A DNA stretch of 64,000 nt from Frigoriglobus tundricola (GCF_013128195.2 NZ_CP053452.2:4898001-4962000); one strand, 5' to 3'. Counted from the first letter of the stretch, positions 9,141-18,780 are shown. The notes: generated from the sequence alone by a model not told the origin. Numbers and translations are program-made.

Positions 9141-11138
9141 TTGCCCTCGCCCAGTTCCTGCCCCAAGTGCGAACGCTTCGTGGAGGTGCTCTCGTCGCGA
9201 GGGGTGTGCCTCGAGTGCGCCGCCACCGACGGCACCGCCGCCCCGACGCCACCGACCGACCGGCCCGTTCCGTCCGACTCCCTACTCTCGACCGCGGCGG
9301 TCGGCCCGGACGCCCCCCCGGACGCCCCCACCGCGTCTTTCGGCGTCGCGGCCCGAACCGACGAGCCAAAGCCCGAGCCGCGGCCTCTCCCGCAAGCGCC
9401 GGCCGGCTATGAGATTCTGGAACCGCTCGGTCACGGCGGCATGGGCGACGTGTACCTGGCCCGCGAGCAGGCGTCCGAGCGCTTGGTGGCGCTGAAATTC
9501 TTGCTGAACCCCAGCAGCCCCGACGCGTACGACCGGTTCCTCGTGGAGTTGCGCGTCCTCACCAAGCTCGACCACCCGAACATCGTCCGCGTGTTGTCGC
9601 ACGATTTCCTCCGTGCCCAGCCGTACTTCACGATGGAGTACCTGCCCGGCGGGTCGCTGTCCCGGTCCCGCGACGGGGCCAAGGCTCTGCCCATAGCCGA
9701 GACCGTCCGGCTGATCCGCACGGCCGCCGCCGCCATCGCCGCCGCCCACGCGGCGGGTACCATTCACCGCGACCTGAAGCCGTCGAACATCCTGTTGGAC
9801 GCCGCCGGTGCCCCCAAGGTCGCCGACTTCGGTTTGGCCAAGCGGCTCGACGAAAACGACGGGCTCACCGCCACCACCGGCATGCTGGGCACGCCGGCCT
9901 TCATGCCGCCCGAACAGGTCTCACGCCGGAACGGCCCGATCGGCACCTGGTCTGACGTTTACGGTCTGGGCGCCACCCTTTACGCCCTGCTCACCGACCG
10001 CCCGCCGTTCTGCGGGCCGACGCACGTGGAGGTGATCAATCAGGTGCTGGCCGATCCGCCACCGCGCCCGCGAGCGGTCCGGCCCGAGATCCCGTTGGGG
10101 CTGGAAGCGATTGTGCTGAAGTGCCTGGCGAAGGAGACGACGGACCGGTACCAGACGGTGGCCGAGCTGCTCGCGGACCTCGATCGCTACGAGGCCGGGC
10201 AGAGGCCGGTGGCCCCGCTGATGACGCCGACCCGGCGACTTAAGGAGTGGGCCACATGGAACCGGCACAGGTTGGCCGTGACCGCCACGGCCATGATATT
10301 GCTGGCCGGCGCGTTCGCGCTGGGCGCGGCCTACTGGCCGCCGAAGGAGGCGCCGAAGGTCGACCCGCTGGTCGCGCTCGAGAAAGAACTGGACGCAGGC
10401 GGGGAGGTCAATTTGCTCGGAGCGGACGGGCGGCCGCGGCGGCCCCGATGGGTGATCGATGAGGCCCAGGTGACCGCGTCCGAAACGAGGGACGGGACGA
10501 TTGCTCTCCAGACGCACGGGCTGGCGTTCCTGGAACTGCTTTCGGACCCCCGCCGGGACCGGTACCGCGTGACCGCACACCTCCGCCACCTGCACGCCAA
10601 CCCACACGGCGGGTGCGTCGGGATGTACGTAGGGGGCACCTCAGTCGCCGCACCAGACGGGGGCGAGATCTACCCGGCCGTTCTGGCCCAATTCTGGGAG
10701 AGCTACTCGCTCGAAGAATTCCGAAACCCGCTCGCCAAGGCGGCCCACGGGGTGCGGTTGATAACGGCCACCGCACATGCCCCCGTCGGTCATATGGCGT
10801 CCCTGGAAAGTGCTTCCATCTGCTGGACCATGAAATTCGTTCCGCGCGACAATGCCATGCCCCCCTGGCGGGTGGTCACGTTCGACGTGACACCCGAAGG
10901 GGTCGCGTTGTTCTGGTCGGCCGAGGGCGACCCGCCGCAGCTCGTCGGGCGAATATCTCCAAAGGAGATTGCGGACGAGCGCCGGAGGGACCCGGTCCTG
11001 CTCGCCGGTGGCGCGAGCCCGGGGCCCGAGTGGGCGCCGCGGCGCCCGCTCGGCATCTGGTTGGACGATTCGGCGGTATCGATCAAGAACGTGACGATTC
11101 GATCCCTTCCCCCCATCGATGGAGGTCCGAAGCCATGA
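9141..11138 (+). CDS. Transmembrane Ser/Thr protein kinase
   Basis: 665 residues. A short zinc-ribbon-like head (CPKCERFVEVLSSRGVCLEC) and a Pro-rich linker precede a full Hanks-type kinase domain at about residues 90-360: glycine loop LGHGGMGDVYLA, lysine in VALKFL, catalytic loop IHRDLKPSNILL, DFGLAKR, and GTPAFMPPEQ. One TM helix (about 378-398, LAVTATAMILLAGAFALGAAYW) leads to a ~260-residue outer domain that is paralogous to that of the upstream kinase. The start at 9141 is a TTG and is uncertain. The stop overlaps the next gene's ATG by 4 bp (ATGA), which suggests coupled translation. Confidence 0.85.
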   Translation: MPSPSSCPKCERFVEVLSSRGVCLECAATDGTAAPTPPTDRPVPSDSLLSTAAVGPDAPPDAPTASFGVAARTDEPKPEPRPLPQAPAGYEILEPLGHGGMGDVYLAREQASERLVALKFLLNPSSPDAYDRFLVELRVLTKLDHPNIVRVLSHDFLRAQPYFTMEYLPGGSLSRSRDGAKALPIAETVRLIRTAAAAIAAAHAAGTIHRDLKPSNILLDAAGAPKVADFGLAKRLDENDGLTATTGMLGTPAFMPPEQVSRRNGPIGTWSDVYGLGATLYALLTDRPPFCGPTHVEVINQVLADPPPRPRAVRPEIPLGLEAIVLKCLAKETTDRYQTVAELLADLDRYEAGQRPVAPLMTPTRRLKEWATWNRHRLAVTATAMILLAGAFALGAAYWPPKEAPKVDPLVALEKELDAGGEVNLLGADGRPRRPRWVIDEAQVTASETRDGTIALQTHGLAFLELLSDPRRDRYRVTAHLRHLHANPHGGCVGMYVGGTSVAAPDGGEIYPAVLAQFWESYSLEEFRNPLAKAAHGVRLITATAHAPVGHMASLESASICWTMKFVPRDNAMPPWRVVTFDVTPEGVALFWSAEGDPPQLVGRISPKEIADERRRDPVLLAGGASPGPEWAPRRPLGIWLDDSAVSIKNVTIRSLPPIDGGPKP

Positions 11139-11830
11139 ACGAGAAAACCGCTATACCCATTCAATTCAGCGCGCCTGTCCCCGGAACCTCCTCGACGGTT
11201 CTGGACACCTTCAACGGGACCGTCAGCGGCGTTATTTCCCCTCCGGTATCGGACCTGTCCAGTGTCACGATCACCTGTTCGTTCTTTCCGACCCCGGACG
11301 CAAGTGGCCCCGCGACCGGCAACCCGCAGACATGCCACCCGACTTCGTCCACCGGGTGGCAGCTCACGTTTCCGCCCGACCAGCTACCGACGGCGCCCAC
11401 TGCGTGTTCGCTCCAGGCGTCCAAGACGGTGGCCGGGAGCGGTTCCAGCCCTCCGGTCACGAGCCCACCGATCACGGACAAGAACCTGTCGTGGACGCCG
11501 CCGAACCACGAGTTCGATGCCAAGCTCAAACTCGGCGTCAGCAAGCCTGAATTTGGCGATACGGTCGGACGTGTATTTCTCGTTTACGGCGACTACCGCC
11601 CGGCGGACCCGAAGGACGGGGACACGGTCTCGGTCGCACTGTTGCGCGGGGACGATTCCCCGGCCCTCGCCGTGGTGCTCCCGACGGAGTACGTTGCTCA
11701 CGGGAAGTGGGTGACGGCCGTCTACGCGCTCGAGAGCGGCTCCAATTACGTGATCCTGGCGACGCTCAGAAAGAAGACCGACCAACCGGTCCTCCTGAAT
11801 TCGGTCGGGAACATCACGATCGTCGGCTGA
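11135..11830 (+). CDS. Beta-rich protein coupled to the kinase gene
   Basis: A 231-residue protein rich in Ser, Thr and Pro, with strand-like stretches (TVSGVISPPVSDLSSVTITCSF, TVSVALLRGDDSPALAVVL, NYVILATLRKK). No known domain is recognised and there is no signal peptide. Its ATG overlaps the kinase stop in an ATGA junction, so the two are almost certainly co-expressed. The C-terminal half (about 125-231) has an Ig/fibronectin-like look. It fills the same place after its kinase as the 94-residue protein does after the first kinase. Confidence 0.7.
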   Translation: MNEKTAIPIQFSAPVPGTSSTVLDTFNGTVSGVISPPVSDLSSVTITCSFFPTPDASGPATGNPQTCHPTSSTGWQLTFPPDQLPTAPTACSLQASKTVAGSGSSPPVTSPPITDKNLSWTPPNHEFDAKLKLGVSKPEFGDTVGRVFLVYGDYRPADPKDGDTVSVALLRGDDSPALAVVLPTEYVAHGKWVTAVYALESGSNYVILATLRKKTDQPVLLNSVGNITIVG

Positions 11831-11965
11831 GCCCGCCGGCGGCACTCACCCTGTGCCGCCGCGATCACCTTTCGGCCGCGACGCTGTCCCTATCTATAAT
11901 CGTCTCCACGCGGCGCGGCCGGGTTGCCCCCGGCCGCTCGCTTCCATTTGCAAGGGACCCCGCTC

Positions 11966-13507
11966 ATGGCCGAGAAGATCACCCCCCGCGCCACCAACTA
12001 CTCCGAGTGGTACCTGGACATCGTCAAGGAGGCCGGGCTCGCCCAGAACGCCGCCGGCGTGAAGGGGTGCATGGTCATCCGCCCCACCGGGTACGCGCTC
12101 TGGGAGAAGATGCAGCGCGCCCTCGACAGGCTGTTCAAGGACACCGGGCACGTCAACGCGTACTTCCCCCTCTTCATCCCCATGAGCTATCTGGCGAAGG
12201 AGGAGGAGATGGCGGAGGGCTTCGCCAAGGAGTGCGCCGTCGTCACGCACTACCGCCTGAAGGCCGAACCCGGCAAGCCGCTGCACGTCGACCCCACCGC
12301 CGAACTCGAAGAGCCGCTCATCGTCCGGCCCACCTCCGAGACCATCATCTGGCGCACCTACAAGGACTGGGTGCAGAGCTACCGCGACCTGCCGCTGCTC
12401 ATCAACCAGTGGTGCAACGTGGTCCGGTGGGAGATGCGCACCCGCCTGTTCCTCCGCACCGCCGAGTTCCTCTGGCAGGAGGGCCACACCGCGCACGCCT
12501 CCGCGGCCGAGGCCGAAGAGGAAACGCACAAGATGGTCCGCGTGTACCAGAAGTTCGCCGAAGAGTGGATGGCGATGCCCGTGCTGGTCGGGCCGAAGAC
12601 CGACGGCCAGAAGTTCCCCGGCGCGGTGTACACGCTCTGCATCGAGGCCATGATGCAGGACGGCAAGGCGCTCCAGGCCGGCACGTCGCACTTCCTCGGC
12701 CAGAACTTCGCCAAGGCGTTCGACGTGACGTTCAAGGACAAGGAGAACAAGGAAGAGTTCGCCTGGGCGACGAGCTGGGGCGTGAGCACGCGGCTCATCG
12801 GCGGCCTCATCATGACCCACTCCGACGACAACGGCCTCGTGGTGCCGCCCCGGCTGGCGCCCACCCACGTCGTCATCGTGCCGCTGGGCAAGAACGACGC
12901 CGAGCGCGGCCCCAGCATCGCCGCGGCGGAGAAGCTCGCGGCCGAACTCCGGGCGCTGCCCCGCGACGAGTTCTTCGGCTACGAGCCGATCAGCGTGAAG
13001 ATCGACACGATGTTCGACAAGCAGCCCGGCTTCCGGTACGCGGAGCACGAGGTGCGCGGCGTGCCCGTGCGCGTCGAGATCGGGCCGAAGGACATCGAGA
13101 AGGCTGCCTGCGCCGTCGCCCGCCGCGACGTGCCGGGCAAGGAGGGGAAGCAGTTCGGGGTGGCGCTCGCAACGGCCGCGGACCACATTGCGAAGCTGCT
13201 CCGCGACATCCAGCAGGCGCTGTACGACCGGGCGAGGGCGTACCGCGACGGGTGCATCGCGACCGCGAACACCCTCGACGAGTTCAAGGCGCTCTTCCCG
13301 GTCGAGAAGGAAGACGGCGGGACGACCGCCGGGCTGAAGTTCGTGTACGCCCACTGGGACGGCACCCGCGAGACGGAAGACCGCGTGCAGGCCGAGTACA
13401 AGGCCACGATCCGGTGCCTGCCGTTCGACGGCCCGGTGGAAGCGGGCACGTGCATCTTCACCGGCAAGCCGTCGGCGCGCCGCGTGATCTTCGCGCGGGC
13501 GTACTGA
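11966..13507 (+). CDS. proS: Prolyl-tRNA synthetase, archaeal/eukaryotic-like short type
   Basis: 513 residues. A class II synthetase core is evident: [16 protein letters not shown] (motif 1 region), [17 protein letters not shown] with the following [33 protein letters not shown] (motif 2) and [18 protein letters not shown] (motif 3 area). An anticodon-binding domain follows from about residue 290, ending in the short C-terminal zinc-binding-like tail of the type without the bacterial editing insert. It charges tRNA-Pro with proline. ATG 11966 follows AAGGGA; the open frame extends upstream but gives no conserved sequence. A WD40 gene starts 4 bp after its stop. Confidence 0.93.
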   Translation: MAEKITPRATNYSEWYLDIVKEAGLAQNAAGVKGCMVIRPTGYALWEKMQRALDRLFKDTGHVNAYFPLFIPMSYLAKEEEMAEGFAKECAVVTHYRLKAEPGKPLHVDPTAELEEPLIVRPTSETIIWRTYKDWVQSYRDLPLLINQWCNVVRWEMRTRLFLRTAEFLWQEGHTAHASAAEAEEETHKMVRVYQKFAEEWMAMPVLVGPKTDGQKFPGAVYTLCIEAMMQDGKALQAGTSHFLGQNFAKAFDVTFKDKENKEEFAWATSWGVSTRLIGGLIMTHSDDNGLVVPPRLAPTHVVIVPLGKNDAERGPSIAAAEKLAAELRALPRDEFFGYEPISVKIDTMFDKQPGFRYAEHEVRGVPVRVEIGPKDIEKAACAVARRDVPGKEGKQFGVALATAADHIAKLLRDIQQALYDRARAYRDGCIATANTLDEFKALFPVEKEDGGTTAGLKFVYAHWDGTRETEDRVQAEYKATIRCLPFDGPVEAGTCIFTGKPSARRVIFARAY

Positions 13508-13510
13508 GCC

Positions 13511-14467
13511 GTGCTGATTCTCACGGGAAGTGGGAAGAAGCCCGCGATGCTTTCGTTTTCGCCGGACGGTCGCTATCTGGCCGCCGGCAACGACCGGCGG
13601 CACCGCCCGGTGTACCACCTGTGGAACCCGTCGGCCGGACCTGAGCCGGTGCGGTCGTGGGCGGGTCGTTTCGGCTTGCCCTTCCTTGTGTTCACCCCCG
13701 GCGGGGTGACGGTCGGCGGGTTGTTCGATCCGTTCTTTCGGTACGACATCCGGACCGGTGAACGCACCGCCGTCTCGTTCCCGACCGCCTTTTGGCCCCA
13801 TCACTTCTCGCCGGACGGCCGGTTCGCCATCTGTTCGGGGGGCGACGCGGGGGCGGGTGTCTACCGGTTGCATTGCGCCCGCGCCGACGGTAGAGGATGG
13901 ACAGAGGCGTGGCAGACGGCAATCGCGTACAACCCGGATCACGTCTTCGACGGTTACGGCTTCCCCGGCTACGACGACTTCGGTTTCTCCGTTGACGGCG
14001 GCCGACTCCTGTGCATCTACCGGTGCGTGGACCGCGTGCGTGGCACGCGACCGATCGCCGTGGATGTGTTCGCGTTGGACACGGGAGAGCGGGTGGGGGA
14101 GTGGGTCGGCGAACTCCCGAGGCTGGCCGTTCTGTGGACCGTCGATCCGATGGGGGTGGCCGTGTTTGTCACCCGCCGGGCGTTCTACGCCGTCGATACC
14201 GCGAACCCGCGGTCGAAGCCGGTGAAGCGGCTGAACACATCCGCCAAGGACTTCACCGACTTCGTGTTTTCGCGGGACGGGCGCTGGCTCGCGACCACGA
14301 GCAACGACACGGCCGCGACCATCTGGGACACAACCACCTGGAAACCCCGGCGGCGGTTCCAGTGGAACATCGGGCGGCTACAGACGGTTGCATTTGCTCC
14401 AGACGGGCTGCGCTGCGCTGCCGCCGGCGACGCCGGGCGGATCGTGGTGTGGGACCTGGACGACTGA
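13511..14467 (+). CDS. WD40-repeat protein
   Basis: 318 residues, GTG start 4 bp after proS, so probably co-transcribed. Several WD-type blades are visible, for example LSFSPDGRYLAAGND, HHFSPDGRFAICSGG, VFSRDGRWLATTSNDTAATIWD and VAFAPDGLRCAAAGDAGRIVVWD. That makes most of a beta-propeller. There is no signal peptide or TM segment, so it is a likely cytosolic protein-interaction scaffold. The partner is unknown. Its stop is followed after 8 bp by a 31-bp-arm hairpin. Confidence 0.8.
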   Translation: MLILTGSGKKPAMLSFSPDGRYLAAGNDRRHRPVYHLWNPSAGPEPVRSWAGRFGLPFLVFTPGGVTVGGLFDPFFRYDIRTGERTAVSFPTAFWPHHFSPDGRFAICSGGDAGAGVYRLHCARADGRGWTEAWQTAIAYNPDHVFDGYGFPGYDDFGFSVDGGRLLCIYRCVDRVRGTRPIAVDVFALDTGERVGEWVGELPRLAVLWTVDPMGVAVFVTRRAFYAVDTANPRSKPVKRLNTSAKDFTDFVFSRDGRWLATTSNDTAATIWDTTTWKPRRRFQWNIGRLQTVAFAPDGLRCAAAGDAGRIVVWDLDD

Positions 14468-14475
14468 GCGGCGTC

Positions 14476-14540
14476 AAGCGCGAGACGGGCGAGCGGACCT
14501 GCCGACAGCGTCGGCAGGTCCGCTCGCCCGTCTCGCGCTT
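14476..14540. terminator. Perfect 31-bp hairpin between convergent genes
   Basis: Bases 14476-14506 are exactly complementary to 14510-14540 with a 3-nt loop (AGC). It sits between the stops of the WD40 gene and rpmA, which converge. It can therefore end transcription from both sides, though no U-tract follows on either strand. Confidence 0.75.
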
Positions 14541-14554
14541 ACGCGTGATCCGCC

Positions 14555-14824
14555 TCAGCAAACTTTGGTGGCCGCCTTGTCGAACGGCTCCACGTTGACC
14601 CGCTTGCCGCTCTGGTCGAAGTACACCTTGCCGTCCACCAGCGCGAAGATGCTGCTGTTCTTTGCCAGCCGCACGAACCGGCCGGGCGAGAACTTGGTGC
14701 CGCACTGCGTGACGATGATGCTGCCGGTGGTCACCGACTGGCCGCCGTACGCCTTCAGCCCGCGCCGCTTCGGGGCCGAGTCGCGACCGTTGCGAACCGA
14801 GCCCTGGCCCTTCTTGTGTGCCAT
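14555..14824 (-). CDS. rpmA: 50S ribosomal protein L27
   Basis: 89 residues starting [20 protein letters not shown], the typical L27 head with its conserved Lys/Gly/Arg pattern, then [19 protein letters not shown] and [13 protein letters not shown]27 sits near the peptidyl-transferase centre. The protein begins directly with the mature-type MAHKK sequence. In most bacteria rpmA follows rplU (L21); here the DNA upstream is an IS relic whose left end begins about 100 bp away, so rpmA has lost its usual neighbour. The promoter must lie in 14825-14924. Confidence 0.97.
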   Translation of the reverse strand: MAHKKGQGSVRNGRDSAPKRRGLKAYGGQSVTTGSIIVTQCGTKFSPGRFVRLAKNSSIFALVDGKVYFDQSGKRVNVEPFDKAATKVC

Positions 14825-14923
14825 GTGTTACTTCCCTCCAACGTACGCAATATCGCGAAAGATAGAGTATTGTAGCGGGCGTGCGGGAAGGGGCAAGCGC
14901 GATTGCCGGTTGTGGAGGCGCTT

Positions 14924-16707
14924 GGAGGGCAGTACACGGTTTGCAAGCCGGGAAGGCGTGCGGTATCAAGGAAGGAGGAAATCGCCTGTGGAGATAGCCG
15001 CAAGTGCAAGGCAGGACAAGCCATGGCGAAAATCAAACTGACGCCCCAATTTCTCCAAGAGGCCCGTGAGTTGGCGACCCGGTGGGGAACAATCGCGGGC
15101 GAACGCGCGGCACGGGAGGCGGGTTCCGACCAACCGATGGACTTCGCGGACATGGAACAGTTCGCGGCGGTGGTTGCCGCGGGTCTGATCGAAGGAAGCA
15201 TCACCGCCCTCCTGAAGCAACAAGCCCAGGCTCTGGCCGACGAACAGCCCTGCCCGGAGTGCGGGACACGCTGCCCCGTTGAGTACCAGAACCGACCACT
15301 AACCATCGAAAGCGGACAAGCCCTCCCACTTCACGAACCGGTGTGCCATTGTCCCCGATGCCGACGGAGGACTTTTTCCCCCTGCGCACGAGTCTGCGAC
15401 TGGACAACCACAGCTACAGCCCCACCGTCCGGAAGATGGTCGCTGAGGCCATGGGGCAGTTGCGCTCCGCCGAGCAGGCCACCTTCGCACTCAAACTCGC
15501 CAAGATCCCGATCAGTTCCCGCCACGTGCAGCGGCTCGCCCAAGAGATCGGCAACGAAATGGCTCACCAGCGGGACGACCAGGTGATCCAACAGCGCCGT
15601 CGGGAATTGCCCGTGCGGGTGAGCGCCACACCCGAGGTCGTTGCCGTCGAGGTGGATGGTGGACGTCTGCGGACCCGGGCGCAGGGGTGTGGGCCGGGCG
15701 TGCATGAGGTCCAAGGCAAAGAGGAGAAAGTGGCCGCCCTGATGACGCTCAAGAGCCCGACGTTCGAGCACGACCCACAATCCGAACCGCCGCCCTCATT
15801 TCTCCAACCGCGTCGCGTGCGTCGTCTGGTGACGCAGATGAAGGGATTGGCGGGGAGAACACGCCGGATCGTCCGGAAGACGCACCGGATCTTCAGGAAC
15901 ACGCAGTCGAAGAAGAGGAACCGGCGCCCCAACCGCCACCGTCTCAACCGCCTCCGCCGTCGAAGGCGGTGGACTACTCCGGTCGTCCCCAGCGACTGGT
16001 GCACGTGCGTGGCGAGTATGTCGTGCAGTGACCAGTTCGGCCCGATGATGGCGGCGGAAGCCCAGGAGCGCGACTTTTACCGCGCCCCGCGGAAAGCGTT
16101 CGTGGGCGACGGAGCGGAGTATAACTGGAGCATTCACCGCGGGTACTTCGCGGACTTCGAGCCGATCACGGACTTTTTACACGCGTTGTGTTACGTCTAC
16201 TTGGCGGCGTGGGCGGAGAGTGACACGGAGGCGCAACAGTGGTCGCTCTACGAGACGTGGCTGCGGGCCTGTTGGCAGGGTCGTGTTTCTGACGTGATCG
16301 CGGAGTTGGAAGGCGTTCAGCAGCGTGTGGGAATGCCACCGGATGGTGAGGAGTTGGACAAGAAGGATCCACGGCGCTTGGTGTCGGAGGCGTTGAGCTA
16401 CCTGGGCAACAACCAACGTCGGATGGACTATCCGCGTTATCGACGCGAGGGGTTGCCGATCACCAGCAGTTGGGTGGAGTCGTTGGTGGGCGACTTCAAC
16501 GCGCGGGTCAAGAGCCGACAGCAGTTCTGGAACCGACCCAAGGGGCCCGAACCCATCCTCCAGCGCGCCGCCGTCCTCAGTGAGGACGAACGTCTCGACC
16601 GCTTCTTCGCACAGCGACCGGGCAATCCCCGCCGCGGACGAAAAGCGGCATGACCGTTCGTCAAATTGGGCAGACCAAACTATACAGCAAACCGTGTCCT
16701 GGCCTCC
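14924..16707 (+). mobile_element. ISKra4-type element relic, copy 2
   Basis: The inverted ends are CAGTACACGGTTTGC at 14930-14944 and GCAAACCGTGTCCTG at 16687-16701 (14 of 15 paired), with GGAGG-type bases continuing outward. The element is about 1.78 kb and carries one transposase gene with three frameshifts. No direct target duplication is seen. The flanks do not match (rpmA promoter on the left, the middle of a sigma/WD40 gene on the right), so insertion was followed by deletion or rearrangement. Confidence 0.75.
15023..16653 (+). pseudogene. ISKra4-family transposase, frameshifted
   Basis: The full-length outline is present: N-terminal MAKIKLTPQFLQEARELATRWG, a zinc finger (CPECGTRCPVEY...CHCPRCRRR), the catalytic domain VVAVEVDGGRLRTRAQG, FGPMMAAEAQERDFYRAPRKAF, and the C-terminal YPRYRREGLPITSSWVESL. 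A shift at the T5C5 run near 15371-15380 changes frame after the zinc finger. A stretch from about 15858 to 16000 is read in a basic wrong frame; the true frame there gives an acidic, Pro-rich linker, so two compensating indels flank it. It is probably inactive. Confidence 0.8.
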
Positions 16708-16890
16708 CGGCTCGCGCGCCGCGGGGTGGCGCTGGGGCTCGTGGCGGCGCTGGCGGTGCTCGCCCCGCCGGCCGCGCTCGCCCGGGAACTGACCGCCTCC
16801 GCACTCGCGGTGGCGCCGCTCGTGCGCGGCGGGCTGGACGCCCTCCCGACAGGTCCCGTTACCGCCCTCGCACACGAGGTAACCCGTTCC

Positions 16891-17970
16891 ATGATCCCCT
16901 ACCGTTCCTGGCTGTTCGCCGCACTCCTGGGTCTCGGCCTTGGCTCCGCGGCGCTGGCGACAGACTTCCTGCCGACATCTACCGGCGCCCCGCCCGGGGC
17001 CGTTCCCGTGCACATCGCGCCCCGACTCCCGCGCCCGACCCGCGCTGATGCGCGCAAGCCCCCGGCCTGGGTGGAGCGGTGCCGCCTCAAGCAGACCGCG
17101 ACCGTTACCGCGCTCGTTGCGGGACAGCGCGATCTGCTCTACGTGGGTGACGCGAACGGGAGCGTGGTGGCGTGGGACCCGAGCACCGAGAAGGAGCACC
17201 TCCGGCTCCGCAACGGCTTAACGGCGCCGAAGCCGACGGCCATCGATACGCTGACGCTGCATCCGGAGGGAAAGTGGCTGTACGTCGTGGATAACGACCG
17301 TGAGAGCTTCCACTCGTTCACCTGGCGGCCCGACGGCCGAAGTTTCGGTAACGGCCTCGGGGGCGCGAAGTTTTTCGGCTCGCTACCCGACGGTCGGGCG
17401 ATCGTCACGGGAGACCTCGCCGACGACAAGCGGATCGTGTTCCAGTCGCACGAGTTCCCCAAGAACACGGCCCCGGTCCCGGCCGACCTGAAGCACACGG
17501 CCGCGGTCCGGCTCGTCGCGACGGGGGACGCGGAACTCGTGGCCACCGTCACCGCCGACGCCACCGTCCACGCCTGGGACACGGGACGCGGGAAGCGGCT
17601 GTGGTCCGCGACGGTGGAGAAACTGGAGCCGACGGCGCTGGGCGTGTCACCGGGCGAAAAGGAAATTGCAGTGGGCGGTAAGGACGGCGTGGTGCGCGTG
17701 TTCGATGTGAAGACCGGGAAGGTGGTTCACGAATTGACCGCCCTCGACGGGCCGGTCCACGCGGCGGCGTTCAGCGGGGGCGGAAAGAAACTGGTGACGG
17801 CCGGCGCGGACAAGGCGGTGCGGGTGTGGAACCCGGCGACGGGCAAGGGAACCGCGGTCCTGAAGGGCCACACGGACGCGGTGTGGTGTGTGCTCGTCAG
17901 TTCCGATGGGACGGTCATCATCTCGGGCTCCGCAGACAAGACGGTCCGGGTGTGGGAACTGAAGCCGTAA
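16891..17970 (+). CDS. Exported WD40 protein, remnant of an ECF sigma factor-WD40 fusion
   Basis: The frame is open from 16666 and starts in the IS end. Right after the IS it encodes ASRLARRGVALGL, which resembles the end of sigma region 4 in Gemmata-type ECF sigma fusions. A linker and a TM/signal-like helix follow (MIPYRSWLFAALLGLGLGSAALA from ATG 16891). Then come about six WD blades, such as TALGVSPGEKEIAVGGKDGVVRVFD and HAAAFSGGGKKLVTAGADKAVRVWN. The DNA-binding sigma part is gone. A 359-residue exported propeller starting at 16891 could still be made; I place the start there because that methionine opens the hydrophobic segment. Confidence 0.7.
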   Translation: MIPYRSWLFAALLGLGLGSAALATDFLPTSTGAPPGAVPVHIAPRLPRPTRADARKPPAWVERCRLKQTATVTALVAGQRDLLYVGDANGSVVAWDPSTEKEHLRLRNGLTAPKPTAIDTLTLHPEGKWLYVVDNDRESFHSFTWRPDGRSFGNGLGGAKFFGSLPDGRAIVTGDLADDKRIVFQSHEFPKNTAPVPADLKHTAAVRLVATGDAELVATVTADATVHAWDTGRGKRLWSATVEKLEPTALGVSPGEKEIAVGGKDGVVRVFDVKTGKVVHELTALDGPVHAAAFSGGGKKLVTAGADKAVRVWNPATGKGTAVLKGHTDAVWCVLVSSDGTVIISGSADKTVRVWELKP

Positions 17971-18325
17971 CCGCACCTCCGCTTCGAGCCGCGGAACGGT
18001 CCGCAGGGTGATGCGCACGCGGAGCGCGTAGGGCTTCGCGGGGCGCGTCGCAATGGGTCCACCGCGTCACATCAGCCGTTCGGCGCTGCCCCGCGTCGGA
18101 CGCTTTGCGTTTCCAGGCAAGCTGCCAAATCCGTGAAACTTTGCCGATCGAAGCCGACCGTACCAAACGGGTGCGCGCTGGACTGTTCGGCCGGATCGGT
18201 TATGCTGGCGTCCGTTACGGCGATGTGGTACGGGACCGTGCCATACGCGGGTTCGCCCCGCCAAGCAAACCCGCGCGGAAGCGGTCGGCAAACCAATCCC
18301 AGGTTCGGCACCAGAGGGTTCCCGG
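17971..18325. other. Intergenic region before the cassette-like array
   Basis: 355 bp. It holds a short hairpin (CGCGGGTT at 18246-18253 against AACCCGCG at 18268-18275) and a GTTCGGC at 18303-18309 without a matching partner arm. No gene is recognised. The left border of the cassette-like array probably lies here. Confidence 0.4.
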
Positions 18326-18703
18326 ATGGACAGCGAAGGCTGCACGCCGTTGGAGGTGCTCGAAGTCCTGAAGCTGCGAGATTACAATCTGGCCGTGCGG
18401 TGCTTGGAGGTGATCCGCTCGCTCCTACTGTCCATCCAACCCGACGGGTTCAGGCATCGGATCGAGGTCATCCCGCTTTGCCACCACCACGCGGCGAACT
18501 GTTACCCGGCGTTCGGTGTCTTTGGGGCTGGGCAGGGAGCGGAGGTGGATGCTGCGGACGCACGGATCAACGCTTGGGCGGCGGAGCGGGGTCTCGACTG
18601 GTTAGTCGCGGAGAGTAGGTCGGTCGCAGCACCATCTTGGACCGACATCCGAGCCAAGCAAAGGCAGGCCGAACCCGCCGCTGCACCGGACCCGGCCACG
18701 TAG
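18326..18703 (+). CDS. Hypothetical protein (cassette-like unit 1)
   Basis: A 125-residue protein of no recognised family. It is helical at the N-terminus (LEVLEVLKLRDYNLAVRCLEVIRSLLLS) with His/Cys residues after it (PLCHHHAANCYP). There is no signal peptide. Its last 12 codons run into the attC-like site that begins at 18668, giving the C-terminal AEPAAAPDPAT. Gene ends lying inside or next to the recombination site are common in integron cassettes. ATG 18326 follows a GAGGG-type sequence. Confidence 0.6.
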   Translation: MDSEGCTPLEVLEVLKLRDYNLAVRCLEVIRSLLLSIQPDGFRHRIEVIPLCHHHAANCYPAFGVFGAGQGAEVDAADARINAWAAERGLDWLVAESRSVAAPSWTDIRAKQRQAEPAAAPDPAT

Positions 18704-18780
18704 CTTGTTTCCCGTTGCTCCCAGATTCTTGTTGTCGCACATTGGAGTTGCGGCCGGGCCGGTGAGCTATTTCGTTCGGC
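18668..18780 (+). repeat. attC-like palindromic site A
   Basis: The outer box GCCGAAC (18668-18674) pairs with GTTCGGC (18774-18780). After unpaired spacers, CACCGG (18684-18689), one extra unpaired A (18690) and CCCGGCC (18691-18697) pair with GGCCGGG and CCGGTG (18752-18764). The middle is a variable loop region. This is the attC plan: R''-spacer-L'' with an extrahelical base-variable structure-L'-spacer-R'. The boxes differ from the classical GTTRRRY by a C at position 4. Confidence 0.65.

Noticed and set aside
15366..15385. Programmed frameshift in the ISKra4 transposase at the T5C5 run
   Set aside because: The zero-frame codons (ACT TTT TCC CCC) do not form a tandem slippery heptamer, and two further indels in the same gene favour mutation.
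18246..18309. An additional attC-like site before unit 1
   Set aside because: A GTTCGGC is present at 18303-18309, but no GCCGAAC partner or inner arms can be paired with it.
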